Both the position numbers and the translations under genes were made by a program. Shown here in pieces: positions 1-9,363 of a stretch of DNA of 64,000 nucleotides. The notes under the pieces are model-generated. The model saw nothing but the letters and a program-made list of their open reading frames with translations. It made no database searches and was not told the DNA's origin. Each line of letters starts with the position of its first letter. Position 1 is the first letter of the stretch. Source of the DNA: Rhodothermales bacterium (lineage in GTDB: Bacteria; Bacteroidota; Rhodothermia; Rhodothermales; VXPQ01); NCBI GenBank assembly GCA_951812335.1, contig OX638293.1:2056731-2120730 (forward strand), given 5' to 3'.

Positions 1-145
1 CGCACGCCCAGCGCACATGCGCATAATGGGTCAGGTACAATGCATCCGCGGACAACGTACGGAGCAAGGCTCGGAGAGAAGAGACGCGATCCACGGAAAA
101 TACTCCGGCAAATAGGGAAAGGCAGGGGGCCCGACACGCGGATAT
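1..145. other. Window edge, no supported gene
   Basis: This stretch lies downstream of the guaB stop codon. I see no convincing gene or terminator in it. A minus-strand reading frame could start at the ATG ending at position 24 and run off the window, but only eight codons are visible, so it cannot be judged. Confidence 0.4.
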
Positions 146-1636
146 TCAGAGCCGGGTGCTGTAATTGGGCGCTTCCTTCGTGATGAATACATCGTGCGGG
201 TGACTTTCGCGTTGTCCGGCGCCCGTTACGCGAATAAACCGCGCCGTCTCCTGCAAATCCCGAATGGAAACAGCCCCGCAGTACCCCATCGCAGCCCGCA
301 AGCCCCCAAGCATTTGGTGCACCACTTCGCCGAGGTTCCCGCCGTACGGAACACGCCCCTCGATCCCCTCCGGAACGAGTTTGGCAAGATCGTCCTCCGC
401 ATCCTGGAAATATCGATCCTTCGATCCCGATTCCATGGCCCCTACGGAGCCCATGCCCCGGTAGCTTTTGAACTTGCGCCCTTCGTAAAGAATGGTTTCG
501 CCGGGACTCTCTTCAACACGCGCAAAGAGCCCGCCGATCATCACAGAGTCGGCGCCCGCAGCTAGCGCCTTAGGAATATCTCCAGTCTGCTTGATACCTC
601 CGTCCGCGATCACCGGTACGCCGTGTTTGTGCGCCACCGCAGCACAGTCCATGATCGCCGTAAGTTGCGGCACGCCAATGCCGGCCACGATGCGGGTCGT
701 GCAGATAGAGCCGGGTCCGATTCCGACCTTGACTGCAGCGGCTCCTGCGGCAATAACCGCCTCGGCCGCCTCCGCCGTTCCGATGTTGCCGGCAATCACG
801 TCCCGATCGCCCGAAAGCGCCTTCACCTTCTCCACTGTCTTCAATACGCCGTCGGAGTGTCCATGCGCCGTATCCACGACAAGAAAATCGACGTCGCTCT
901 CTGCAAGAGCCGCCGCCCGCTCCGACACATCGGGCGTAACACCGAGAGCCGCCCCTACACGCAAGCGTCCATGCATATCCTTGCAGGCATTGGGATACTT
1001 GCGTTTTTTATCGAGATCCTTGAATGTAATAAGCCCCTTGAGATTACCGGCATCGTCCACCACCGGAAGTTTCTCGATCTTGTGCTTTTGCAGGAGCGCC
1101 TCCGCTTGTTCCAGCGTCGTTCCAACAGGCGCGGTCACAAGATTTTCCTGTGTCATCATCTCGCGGAGCAGCGTACGTCCGTCATGCGCGAAGCGCAGAT
1201 CGCGGTTCGTAACGATCCCCACCAGGCGGTTTTCAGCATCGACTACAGGGATGCCCCCGATGTGGTGTCGCTCCATCATCGCACAGGCATCCGCTACCGT
1301 ATCCTCCGGATGCAAGGTGATCGGGTCGAGAATCATACCGCTTTCGGAGCGCTTTACACGACGCACCTCATCCGCTTGCTGCTCGATAGACATGTTTTTG
1401 TGCAGCACCCCGGCACCGCCTTCCCGAGCGATCGCGATCGCCATTCCGGATTCGGTGACCGTGTCCATGGCGGCAGACAACAGCGGAATATTCAATGCAA
1501 TGCGCGGCGTAAGCATCGTTTCAATAGAAACGTCCCGGGGCATGGTAGACGAATGCCGGGGCACAAGCAGCACATCGTCGTAAGTAAGGCCCTCTTTGCG
1601 GATCCGCTCAAAAAGCAGCTTGTCGTCCGTCGTCAT
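146..1636 (-). CDS. guaB: Inosine-5'-monophosphate dehydrogenase
   Basis: This enzyme oxidises IMP to XMP with NAD+, the committed step of GTP synthesis, in the cytosol. The 496-residue length is normal for bacterial IMPDH. The N-terminal TYDDVLLVP motif is typical. A pair of CBS domains interrupts the barrel at about residues 95-215 (GGIPVV and [13 protein letters not shown]). The catalytic loop [13 protein letters not shown], with the nucleophilic cysteine, lies near residue 310, and the mobile flap with KDRYFQ follows near residue 405. The gene starts 9 bases after the rluB stop on the same strand, so the two are probably co-transcribed. Nothing is missing or truncated. The identification is secure. 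Confidence 0.97.
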   Translation of the reverse strand: MTTDDKLLFERIRKEGLTYDDVLLVPRHSSTMPRDVSIETMLTPRIALNIPLLSAAMDTVTESGMAIAIAREGGAGVLHKNMSIEQQADEVRRVKRSESGMILDPITLHPEDTVADACAMMERHHIGGIPVVDAENRLVGIVTNRDLRFAHDGRTLLREMMTQENLVTAPVGTTLEQAEALLQKHKIEKLPVVDDAGNLKGLITFKDLDKKRKYPNACKDMHGRLRVGAALGVTPDVSERAAALAESDVDFLVVDTAHGHSDGVLKTVEKVKALSGDRDVIAGNIGTAEAAEAVIAAGAAAVKVGIGPGSICTTRIVAGIGVPQLTAIMDCAAVAHKHGVPVIADGGIKQTGDIPKALAAGADSVMIGGLFARVEESPGETILYEGRKFKSYRGMGSVGAMESGSKDRYFQDAEDDLAKLVPEGIEGRVPYGGNLGEVVHQMLGGLRAAMGYCGAVSIRDLQETARFIRVTGAGQRESHPHDVFITKEAPNYSTRL

Positions 1637-1645
1637 GATATCTGT

Positions 1646-2494
1646 TCATTTCATGTGTACCTGGCGTTCGAGCCGCCGGATTTCGAAGGGCTGCAGGCGT
1701 CTCCATTTTCCAGGTCGAACGCCCTTGGCGGTAAGCCCCGCATAATTCACGCGCTCGAGCGCTGTGATCTCGTGCCCAAGCGCTTCGAACATCCGGCGAA
1801 TCTGCCGGTTGCGGCCTTCGTGCATGCGCAACCCAACCTCATGACGGTTGGGTAAGGCAACGTAGGCAACCTCATCGACTTGCGCCAACCCGTCCTCCAA
1901 GTCGACGCCTTTTTTGAGTAGATCGATCTCATGGGGTTTGATGGCGTTTCGGGTGCATACCCGGTACAGTTTATCTACCTCGTAGCGGGGGTGCATCAAC
2001 CGGTGCGCCAGTTCCCCATCGTTTGTGACAAGCAACACGCCCGACGTATCCCGGTCCAGGCGACCCACAGGAAACAGGCTCCCCTTATCGGCAGCCGAGA
2101 GAGTCAAAAGGTCCATCACGGTACGCCGCTTTTTCGGGTCGTGCTTCGTCGTAATCGTATCCTTCGGCTTATTGAGAAGGATGTACTCATGGGGTGAAGT
2201 GGAGATACGTTTCCCGTTGACCTCCACCGTATCGGTCGGCATAACCGAAATAAAGAATTCCCGAACACGCTCCCCGTTCACCTTGACGAGTCCCCGCTCG
2301 ATCAAGCCATCCGCCTCGCGGCGCGAACACACGCCTGCGCGGGCGATATACCGGTTAAGCCGCATGCCCTTAGGCGCCGCATCCTCTCCGTTCCGAGGCG
2401 AACCGGACGGATCCGAGCGGGCCGTCGGTCCGGTATTACCGGCGGGATTTTTCCGCCCCTTTTGTCCCTTTTTTGCAGGTAATCCGGCGGACAT
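1646..2494 (-). CDS. rluB: 23S rRNA pseudouridine synthase, RluB/RsuA family
   Basis: This protein converts a specific uridine of rRNA to pseudouridine. I place the start at 2494 (MSAGLPAKKG), giving 282 residues. The open frame continues upstream to 2659, but those 55 codons are the translated intergenic repeat element and should not be included. A basic, low-complexity N-terminus of about 40 residues precedes an S4 RNA-binding domain (MRLNRYIARAG, residues 44-90). The catalytic domain follows, with GRLDRDTSGVLL and the catalytic Asp at about residue 147. RluB (large-subunit target) is more likely than RsuA from the extended N-terminus, but the exact target site cannot be read from sequence. 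It lies directly upstream of guaB. Confidence 0.9.
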   Translation of the reverse strand: MSAGLPAKKGQKGRKNPAGNTGPTARSDPSGSPRNGEDAAPKGMRLNRYIARAGVCSRREADGLIERGLVKVNGERVREFFISVMPTDTVEVNGKRISTSPHEYILLNKPKDTITTKHDPKKRRTVMDLLTLSAADKGSLFPVGRLDRDTSGVLLVTNDGELAHRLMHPRYEVDKLYRVCTRNAIKPHEIDLLKKGVDLEDGLAQVDEVAYVALPNRHEVGLRMHEGRNRQIRRMFEALGHEITALERVNYAGLTAKGVRPGKWRRLQPFEIRRLERQVHMK

Positions 2495-2517
2495 TTTAGC
2501 GGATATCGATCCTGGAG

Positions 2518-2773
2518 AGGATACTCTGATTAAGTCCGCAAAGCTCAGAGGTTGAGAGGGGTGCGCCGGCAAGGAATGACGAAGAAGTGTGGCAGGCCCC
2601 ACATAATGAGGAATGACGCGGCCAGCGCACCCCTCGCAGCCTCCCGAAGGGCGCGTCACGTCCGCGACGCAACGAAACCGCAGTGTTTTCTGCTGATTTC
2701 AACGATGGAATCATGATGTCCTTTACACGCGAAAGTAAAGTGCCGGGCGAAGCGGTTTTGATCGGAGTATCCT
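2518..2773 (+). mobile_element. Full-length palindromic repeat element, copy A
   Basis: This 256-bp element is bounded by inverted repeats: AGGATACTCTGATTAAG at the left end and the complement of AGGATACTCCGATCAAAA at the right end. The core holds an inverted repeat GGGGTGCGC ... GCGCACCCC and two direct copies of GGAATGACG. It sits between the rluB start and the scpB stop and carries no gene of its own. Closely related sequence recurs at 4355, 31975, 40107 and 63260. The right arm is the most diverged among the full-length copies. Confidence 0.9.
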
Positions 2774-2859
2774 ATAGAAAGTACGCAACGTGTAAAGCTC
2801 CATGAACGAACCAACGCACAATCTGTTCTTTCCCGGAGAATTTTCCGAGCGCGCCCGGA

Positions 2860-3543
2860 CTACTCCTCGATTTCCTGCTCCGCTTGCGGCCCGGCCTTAT
2901 CCTCCGTCCGATCCCGTACCGCGTTGTCCTCCTCCTGTAGTTGAAATAATTCAGCGCGCTCCCGGCTGAAGGAGGGGTCTGCAAGTATTTCCTCAATTTC
3001 GCGCAGGTTCGGAAGATCATCGATATCTCCCAGGCCGAACTGCTCCAGAAACGAATAGGTTGTTCCGTAGATCAGGGGACGCCCCAGGGAATCGCTCCGA
3101 CCCGCTACGTCGATAAACCCTTTTTCCATGAGCTTGCCCAGTGCATAGCCGGAATCGACGCCGCGCACAAAATCGACCTCGGGCTTTGTGACCGGTTGCC
3201 GGTACGCCACGATAGCCAGGGTTTCCATGAGCGAGTGCGACAGTTTCTTTTCGCGTTCGCGATTGAAAAAGGATTTCAGATAGGGAGCGACCGGAGAAAT
3301 GGTCGCCATCCGAAAGCCCGCGGCCCAGCGTTCAATGCGAAAAACGCGTCCGCTCGCCTCATATGCCTCGTTCAGGCTCGCCACCGCCTCCAGCACCTCC
3401 TTATCCGATGGAGTATCGTTCCCTGTGACGTCGCTATACGCCCCGGCAATCTCGCGCGCAGCGACAGGGCGATCCGCCGCGAAGACAAGCGCTTCGGCGA
3501 CATGCGAGAGTGCCCGATCCCCCAGTTCGTGTATGGACGCCAT
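2860..3543 (-). CDS. scpB: Segregation and condensation protein B
   Basis: ScpB forms the SMC-ScpA-ScpB condensin complex that compacts and segregates the chromosome. The 227-residue product has the paired winged-helix layout of the family: HELGDRALSHVAEALVFAAD at the N-terminus, then LMETLAIVAYRQPVTKPEVDFVRGVD and LGRPLIYGTTYSFLEQFGL (the second winged helix), and an acidic C-terminal tail of about 50 residues. I prefer the ATG at 3543 (MASIHELG) over an in-frame TTG at 3552. The scpA stop lies 13 bases upstream, so the pair is an operon. The smc partner is not in the window. Confidence 0.95.
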   Translation of the reverse strand: MASIHELGDRALSHVAEALVFAADRPVAAREIAGAYSDVTGNDTPSDKEVLEAVASLNEAYEASGRVFRIERWAAGFRMATISPVAPYLKSFFNREREKKLSHSLMETLAIVAYRQPVTKPEVDFVRGVDSGYALGKLMEKGFIDVAGRSDSLGRPLIYGTTYSFLEQFGLGDIDDLPNLREIEEILADPSFSRERAELFQLQEEDNAVRDRTEDKAGPQAEQEIEE

Positions 3544-3556
3544 ACCGTTCAATCGT

Positions 3557-4351
3557 CTATTTGCCGTTACCGTTTCGGTCGCCCGAGGCCCCTTCTATCC
3601 GATCGTCCGTACGATCCAGGTCTTCAGAAACCGTCTCGGCCTGCCGGATACGAAGCTCAAGATAAAAACCGATCGGATCTCCTCCGGAAATATGTACACG
3701 CACCCGTTGGGCCTGGACAAGTTCAAGAACCCCGAGAAATGTCGCAACGATAAACGGCCTTGACCGATTCTCGACAAGAGCGGAAAAAGAAAGATGCTTT
3801 TCCCCGGCGAGGCGATCGAGCAGAAACGCGCGCTGTTCTTCGATCGAATATTCTTCGCGCGCTACATCGTGCAGGGCCTCTTCCGGAGCCTCCGCGAGAA
3901 TTCGTTTAAGCGCCGATACAAGATCGAAAACGGACGCATCCAGGACCGGTTTCTCTTCCCATGCGGCGCGTTCGGAAACGGCGCGATTACGCGTAAAGCG
4001 TTCTGCCCGTTCGCTTTCGAGCGTCAGTAAATGTGCAGACGCCTCCTTGTATCGGACGTATTCCAGAAGCCGCTCCACAAGCTCCCGACGAGGATCGACC
4101 GGATCCCCATCTTCGTCGACCTCCTGTCCCGGCAGAAGCATGCGGGCCTTTACGCCGATCAGGACAGCAGCCATGTACAAAAACTCGCCCGCACTGTCGA
4201 GATCGATTCGTTCGAGCAGGCGCACATGCTCAAGATACTCGTCAGCAATACGGGCAACTGGAATATCGAAAATATCCAACTCGTCTCTCCTGATAAAAAA
4301 GAGAAGCAAGTCCAGCGGTCCCTCAAAATCTTTAAGGTTTACCCGATACAT
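3557..4351 (-). CDS. scpA: Segregation and condensation protein A
   Basis: ScpA is the kleisin subunit that bridges the two SMC heads and binds ScpB. The N-terminus (MYRVNLKDFEGPLDLLLFFI) is the conserved kleisin SMC-binding helix motif. It is followed by ARIADEYLEHV and a middle section with LLPGQEVDEDGDP, typical of the family. The C-terminal winged-helix region contains FLGVLELVQAQRVRVHI, followed by about 40 residues of charged tail. The length of 264 residues is normal. It is directly followed by scpB. A repeat element begins 3 bases upstream of the start codon, so the promoter must lie within or beyond that element. Confidence 0.95.
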   Translation of the reverse strand: MYRVNLKDFEGPLDLLLFFIRRDELDIFDIPVARIADEYLEHVRLLERIDLDSAGEFLYMAAVLIGVKARMLLPGQEVDEDGDPVDPRRELVERLLEYVRYKEASAHLLTLESERAERFTRNRAVSERAAWEEKPVLDASVFDLVSALKRILAEAPEEALHDVAREEYSIEEQRAFLLDRLAGEKHLSFSALVENRSRPFIVATFLGVLELVQAQRVRVHISGGDPIGFYLELRIRQAETVSEDLDRTDDRIEGASGDRNGNGK

Positions 4352-4354
4352 TTT

Positions 4355-4609
4355 AGGATACTCTGATCAAAACCGCTTTGCTCAGCGCTTCACGTTCGTG
4401 CGTAAAAGATATTATAATTGCGTCGTCGGAATTAACGGAAACGCTGCGAATTCGGGGCATTGCGGGCGTGAAGCGCCCTTCAGGAGGCAGAGAGGGGCAC
4501 GCTGGCTGTGTCATTCCTCATTATGTGGGGCCTGCCACATTGCTTCGTCATTCCTTGCCAGCGCACCCCTTTCAGCCTCCGGACTTTGCGGACTTAATCA
4601 GAGTATCCT
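4355..4609 (-). mobile_element. Full-length palindromic repeat element, copy B
   Basis: This 255-bp copy is in the reverse orientation relative to copy A. The ends are AGGATACTCTGATCAAAACC and its partner TTAATCAGAGTATCCT. The core long hairpin and a second inverted repeat, GCGCTTCACG ... CGTGAAGCGC with a loop of about 70 bases, are both intact, making this the best reference copy. It fills nearly all of the gap between scpA and the epimerase gene and contains no credible coding sequence. Confidence 0.92.
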
Positions 4610-4637
4610 TAATTCCTTGTTTTGCAAGGAAAAAAGA

Positions 4638-5564
4638 TCAACTATTCAAGTTTTTTCTGAACCATTGTACTGTCTCTTCAAGACCGTGCACAATGTCTGT
4701 GCGGGGTTCCCAACCTAGTTCGCGCCGGGCGAGATCGAAAGCCAGTACGCTCCTGCGCTGTTCGCCAAGCCGCCCTGCTTCATGGCGCCGCTCCATGCCT
4801 GGAGCAATCCGGTTCCGCAAGATATCGAAAAGATCGTTCACACTGGTTTCCACCGCCGTTCCGATGTTGAACGTACCCGATCCGTCGTAAGCCAACGCGC
4901 TCATATTCGCCCGCACCACATCGCCCACGTACACGTAATCCCGTGTTTGCAAACCATCCCCGTAAATAACGGGCTGTTCGGCTCGTAGCATCCGTTGGGC
5001 AAAGATCGCTACGACACCAGCCTCCCCGTGAGGATTCTGTCTTGGTCCGTATACGTTCCCGTAGCGGAGTGCGACAAAGGATATGCCGTACTGATTCCGA
5101 TAATAATCAAGGTATCGTTCCGCGCACAGTTTGGTGACGCCATAGGGAGAAAGGGGTCTGGTAACATGACGTTCATCCTGCGGCGCATATTCCGGTTCGC
5201 CGTAAATGGCTCCTCCTGTCGAGGCGAAAACAACTTTTTTCAATCCCGCCCGGCGCCCGGCCTCCATGAGATTCAGCAATCCAAGGAGATTCACCGTAGC
5301 GTCGAATCGCGGATCGGCAACGGATTTACGCACATCCATTTGGGCCGCATGGTGCACGAATGCCTCGAAACCATGCTCCAGCATACATGCCGAGGCTTCT
5401 TCGGACCGGATGTCCAGCTCGTGGAAAACAGTTCCTTCGGGAATGTTTTCCCGCTGTCCTCCGGAAAGATCGTCAAGGATATGCACTTCGTGACCCGCCT
5501 CGAGCAGGGCCTCGCTTACATGAGAAGCTATAAAGCCGGCGCCGCCGGAAACCAGTATCTTCAT
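4638..5564 (-). CDS. NAD-dependent epimerase/dehydratase (UDP-glucose 4-epimerase-like)
   Basis: This is an extended short-chain dehydrogenase acting on nucleotide sugars, most like UDP-glucose 4-epimerases. The Rossmann NAD-binding motif GGAGFIASHV is at residues 7-16. Further motifs are HHAAQMDVRKSV near 71, the substrate Ser/Thr at 115-116 (ASTGGAIYGE) and the catalytic YxxxK at Tyr141 and Lys145. The 308-residue length fits. The start codon overlaps the stop of the upstream M16 peptidase gene in an ATGA, so the two are translationally coupled. The product probably feeds envelope polysaccharide synthesis, but no glycosyltransferases are nearby and the sugar specificity is unknown. Confidence 0.88.
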   Translation of the reverse strand: MKILVSGGAGFIASHVSEALLEAGHEVHILDDLSGGQRENIPEGTVFHELDIRSEEASACMLEHGFEAFVHHAAQMDVRKSVADPRFDATVNLLGLLNLMEAGRRAGLKKVVFASTGGAIYGEPEYAPQDERHVTRPLSPYGVTKLCAERYLDYYRNQYGISFVALRYGNVYGPRQNPHGEAGVVAIFAQRMLRAEQPVIYGDGLQTRDYVYVGDVVRANMSALAYDGSGTFNIGTAVETSVNDLFDILRNRIAPGMERRHEAGRLGEQRRSVLAFDLARRELGWEPRTDIVHGLEETVQWFRKNLNS

Positions 5565-6823
5565 GGATGACTTTCCGGTACAAGAGCAGCGGTCGAAAGC
5601 TGCTCTTCCCTGAACAGCGTGGACGCCACCCGTTGCACATCTTCGACGGTAACCTTCTCGATCGCATCGTTGATCTCGTCAAGACTTAGATACCGTCCGA
5701 AATAAAGTTCCTGCCGCCCGATGCCCATCATGCGGTTGCTCATGCCTTCCAGGCCAAGCATGAGAGCGCCCCGTACCTGGTTTTTGGCCTCGTTGAGCGT
5801 ACGGCTTCCGATCGGGACTTCGACAAAATATCGTAACTCCTTTCGAGTCAATTCTTTCACACGCTCCATTTTGCGTACATCCGAGGCGGCATATATCCCG
5901 AAATCGCCCGAATCCGAGTGCATATTTGCGAAGGACCCGATGCTATAGCAGAAACCGTATTTCTCTCGCACATTCTGGTTGAGCCGGCTCGACATCCCAC
6001 CACCCAATAACGTATTCAACACGCTGAACGCTACCCGATCCCCGTTGCGAACGCCCAGACCGCGCGCACCCATCACGAAATGAGCCTGTTGAATGGGTCG
6101 GGGTTCCACGAAGTCATGGGGGACATAGCCGTTAACGGGCATGCGCCGGATCGGCTGTTCAGTCCTGGGCATATCCGCCAGCGTATCCTGGGCTATACGC
6201 ACGATATTGTCGTGCTCTGCGTTCCCGGCTACTGCAAGCACCACGCGATTCGGAGCATAGTGGCCGTTCATATAATCGCACAACATCGTCCGGTCGAACG
6301 ACTGCACCGTCTCCGGATACCCGATAACGGGAGCGCCGAGCGCATGGCCATCGTATACGACGGATTCGAATCGGTCAAATACGAGATCTTCCGGGGTATC
6401 CTCGTACATTTTCATCTCTTCGAGGATCACGCCCTTCTCCTTCTCAATCTCTTTCTCGGGCAATGTCGGAAAGAGAATAAGATCACAAACCGTATCTATT
6501 GCCCGGGCAAGATGTTCGTCCAGCGCACGAGCATAGTAGCAAGTATACTCCTTGGCCGTAAACGCATTCAGATACCCGCCCACGGACTCCATGCGGCGAG
6601 CAATATGATGCATGCGCCGCTTCCGCGTACCCTTGAACACCATGTGTTCAATAAAATGACTGATGCCGCGCTCTGCAGCGCGTTCGTCCCGGCTACCCGT
6701 TGCGACCCATACCCCCACAGAAATGGATCGAACCGACGGAATACGCTCCGAAAGAACCCGAACGCCGTTCTCCAGCGTGGTCTTCCGGAAGTACGGCGAT
6801 ATGCCGTTCTCCGCTTTCTTCAT
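5561..6823 (-). CDS. M16 family zinc peptidase (insulinase-like)
   Basis: This is a single-domain-pair M16 metallopeptidase of 420 residues, the usual length of the bacterial processing-peptidase-like group. The inverted zinc motif HFIEH is at residues 56-60, with His56 and His60 as metal ligands and Glu59 as the catalytic base. The third ligand lies in the downstream segment around KEIEKEKGVILEEM. The C-terminal half has the family sequence LGGGMSSRLNQNVREKYGFCY. I see no signal peptide, so it is probably cytosolic. It follows pnp and rpsO, an arrangement common in many bacteria. It is separated from pnp by a 39-bp miniature repeat and overlaps the epimerase start. Confidence 0.93.
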   Translation of the reverse strand: MKKAENGISPYFRKTTLENGVRVLSERIPSVRSISVGVWVATGSRDERAAERGISHFIEHMVFKGTRKRRMHHIARRMESVGGYLNAFTAKEYTCYYARALDEHLARAIDTVCDLILFPTLPEKEIEKEKGVILEEMKMYEDTPEDLVFDRFESVVYDGHALGAPVIGYPETVQSFDRTMLCDYMNGHYAPNRVVLAVAGNAEHDNIVRIAQDTLADMPRTEQPIRRMPVNGYVPHDFVEPRPIQQAHFVMGARGLGVRNGDRVAFSVLNTLLGGGMSSRLNQNVREKYGFCYSIGSFANMHSDSGDFGIYAASDVRKMERVKELTRKELRYFVEVPIGSRTLNEAKNQVRGALMLGLEGMSNRMMGIGRQELYFGRYLSLDEINDAIEKVTVEDVQRVASTLFREEQLSTAALVPESHP

Positions 6824-6853
6824 GACGTACTGGAACAGGGAACGATCCCTTTA

Positions 6854-6892
6854 AGGATACTCTGATTAAGTCCGCAAAGCTCAGGGTATCCT
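6854..6892 (+). mobile_element. Miniature repeat element (TIR-TIR), copy C
   Basis: This 39-bp palindromic derivative consists of the left end AGGATACTCTGATTAAG, about a dozen bases, and the complementary right end GGGTATCCT. All core sequence is missing. It is flanked on both sides by TTA/TAA, and its right edge supplies the last bases of the TAA stop codon of pnp (6894-6892). Confidence 0.85.
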
Positions 6893-9174
6893 TAACGAGG
6901 CCTGCGACTCCGTTGTCCGCCCCCGCTTCGGCCGCCACCGTCACGGCCTCCACGTTCCCGGTAAGACCCTCCTCCTCCTCGACCATCCCGGCGGGGACCC
7001 CCTCCGTGCTGGTTCTGAGGCCGCCGGGGCCTTTCTTCCTGACCGTCTTCTCTCGGCGGCAGGAATGGCTTCCGGCTTAGACGGAGTTTACCGTCATCGC
7101 GAATTTCAATGAGTTCTACCTTGACCTTGTCGCCAACCTGGAAATACTCTTCCACGTTTTCGACATATCCGTGATCAAGTTCGGAGATATGGAGCAGACC
7201 CTCCTTGCCGGGAAGAATCTCGATAATAGCTCCGAAAGCAAGAATGCTCTTTACAGTGCCCTCATATACATCTCCGGGCTCCGGAACCGCCACAATACCC
7301 TTGATCAGGTCAATGGCCGCCTGTCCATCCTCCTGGTTGGTGGCAGAGATCGTTACGATACCCTTCCCGTCCTTGTCCTCGATCTCGATAGAGGTATTCG
7401 TATCGCGCTGCATGCCCTGGATGACCTTCCCGCCCGGTCCGATAATAGCACCGATAAACTCTGCATCGACGGCGATCTGCGTAAGCCGGGGCGCATGAGG
7501 AGACAGATCGTCTCGCGCTTCGGCGATCGTTTCGTCCATGATGTCGAGAATGTGATGCCGCGCGTCCCGCGCCTGCTCCAGCGCCTGCCGAAGCACATCT
7601 CCGGAAAGTCCTGCAATCTTGATGTCCATCTGACAGGCCGTCACACCGTCGCGCGTACCTGTCAGCTTGAAGTCCATATCCCCAAGATGATCTTCCGTGC
7701 CGAGGATATCGGTGAGCACCGCCGTTTGACCATTTTCGCCAATAAGCCCCATCGCGATGCCCGCCACCGGCTTGCGAACAGGAACGCCCGCATCCATCAA
7801 GGCCATGGAACCCGAACATACGGATGCCATGGAGGACGAGCCGTTCGACTCGAGTACATCGGCATTGACGCGAATCGTGTAGGGAAACTCTTCCTCCGAG
7901 GGAAGCATGTACTGCAACGCCCGCTCGGCAAGCATCCCGTGGCCTATTTCCCGGCGGCTGGTGCCGCGAATGAATTTCGCTTCCCCTGTACAAAACGGGG
8001 GGAAGTTGTAATGGAGATAAAACCGCTTGTCATCTGTGGAAAATATCTGGTCCACAGCCTGCACGTCCCGTCCCGTCCCCAGCGTGATAGAGGCAAGCAC
8101 CTGGGTTTCCCCTCGCGTAAAGACCGCCGAGCCGTGTACGCGCGGCAAATAGCCCGTTTCCGTCCATATGTCGCGGACCTCGTTGAGTGCACGCCCGTCG
8201 ATACGGCGGCCCTCGTTCAGAGTCATTGCCCGCATAGCCTGACGCTCGACTGCACGAACCGCCTCACGTATATGTGTCTCCGTGTATCCTTCGGTCGTGG
8301 CCTCTGCCCCATCTTCTCCAAGAAGCTCGGACACCACCTGATCCCTGATATCACGCAACCCGCCGTAGAAAGTACTCTTTTCGTACGGTTTATGGAGGTG
8401 TTCCTCAATCCGCTTACCGACTGTATCAGTGACTTTCTCCAGAACACCGTCCGGCAGCGTCACCAAATTCGGCCGGAACGGCTCAACCTCTCCTGTCTCG
8501 GCCACCAGTTCATGCTGGGCAGCACACAGTTTCCGGATTGCTTCGTGCGCCACATCCATCGCCTCGAGCAGATCCTCTTCGCCAACTTCCTGCATCTCGC
8601 CTTCCACCATCACAATAGCATCCTCCTTACCCGCAACCACGAGATCCATGTCGCTTTCCGCTGTCTCCTCGATCGTCGGGTTGACGATAAAGGCCCCGTC
8701 GACCCGCGCAACGCGGACTTCCGCGATGGGGCCATCGAACGGTGCCCCTGCAAGCATCAGCGCCGCTGACGCGCCCGCACCTGCAAGAACGTCCGCATTA
8801 TACTGGTCGTCGGCAGAAATCACGTACGCGATAATCTGCGTCTCGTGCAAAAATCCATCCGGGAAAAGGGGGCGAAGCGCCCGATCCACCAGGCGCGACG
8901 ACAGCACTTCCTTGTCTGTCGGACGCCCTTCCCGTTTTATGAACCCGCCGGGGATTTTTCCTCCTGCGGAAAATTTTTCGCGATACTCGACCGTGAGTGG
9001 GAAAAAACTCTGCCCGGCGCGCACCTCTTGCGAGATGACCGCGGTGCACAATACCATGGTATCTCCCAATCGGACAACGACCGCGCCGCCTGCCTGCTTG
9101 GCGAGGCGACCTGTCTCTAACGAGATGACCTTACCCGGTGCAATCTCGATTTCTTTACGTACAAATGTTGTCAT
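6892..9174 (-). CDS. pnp: Polyribonucleotide nucleotidyltransferase (PNPase) with RGG-type tail
   Basis: PNPase degrades RNA 3'-5' phosphorolytically, as a trimer. The start at 9174 (MTTFVRKEIEIAPGK) gives 760 residues. The open frame runs 47 codons further upstream with no family similarity. Order of domains: first RNase PH domain, all-helical linker, second RNase PH domain (FPPFCTGEAKFIRGTSRREI), KH domain (IGPGGKVIQGMQRDTN) and S1 domain (YEGTVKSILAFGAIIEILPGKEG). After the S1 domain comes a tail of about 55 residues rich in Arg and Gly (RRDGRGGGGSYRERGGRDGG), which the E. coli enzyme lacks; it may add RNA affinity. The gene lies downstream of rpsO, the conserved order, with a 189-bp gap. 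Confidence 0.96.
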   Translation of the reverse strand: MTTFVRKEIEIAPGKVISLETGRLAKQAGGAVVVRLGDTMVLCTAVISQEVRAGQSFFPLTVEYREKFSAGGKIPGGFIKREGRPTDKEVLSSRLVDRALRPLFPDGFLHETQIIAYVISADDQYNADVLAGAGASAALMLAGAPFDGPIAEVRVARVDGAFIVNPTIEETAESDMDLVVAGKEDAIVMVEGEMQEVGEEDLLEAMDVAHEAIRKLCAAQHELVAETGEVEPFRPNLVTLPDGVLEKVTDTVGKRIEEHLHKPYEKSTFYGGLRDIRDQVVSELLGEDGAEATTEGYTETHIREAVRAVERQAMRAMTLNEGRRIDGRALNEVRDIWTETGYLPRVHGSAVFTRGETQVLASITLGTGRDVQAVDQIFSTDDKRFYLHYNFPPFCTGEAKFIRGTSRREIGHGMLAERALQYMLPSEEEFPYTIRVNADVLESNGSSSMASVCSGSMALMDAGVPVRKPVAGIAMGLIGENGQTAVLTDILGTEDHLGDMDFKLTGTRDGVTACQMDIKIAGLSGDVLRQALEQARDARHHILDIMDETIAEARDDLSPHAPRLTQIAVDAEFIGAIIGPGGKVIQGMQRDTNTSIEIEDKDGKGIVTISATNQEDGQAAIDLIKGIVAVPEPGDVYEGTVKSILAFGAIIEILPGKEGLLHISELDHGYVENVEEYFQVGDKVKVELIEIRDDGKLRLSRKPFLPPREDGQEERPRRPQNQHGGGPRRDGRGGGGSYRERGGRDGGGRSGGGQRSRRPR

Positions 9175-9363
9175 TTTTCTACTCGTCTCCGTCTTCGTTT
9201 TTTTGCAATGTCCTGCGTTTCGTTCGCCTGTGCAGGGATTCGGTTTCTTACTACTCAGCCTCTCTAACCTCCGGTGCAAATAGGGCCGCATACGTACGAA
9301 CAACGCACGCGGCATATATGGCTCATGCCCTTTGGGGAAATGCAGTGGACCGGGTGCTAAACG

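Noticed and set aside
2495..2659. N-terminal extension of the rluB frame
   Set aside because: The extension translates the intergenic repeat copy A; the same peptide-like sequence appears at other copies.
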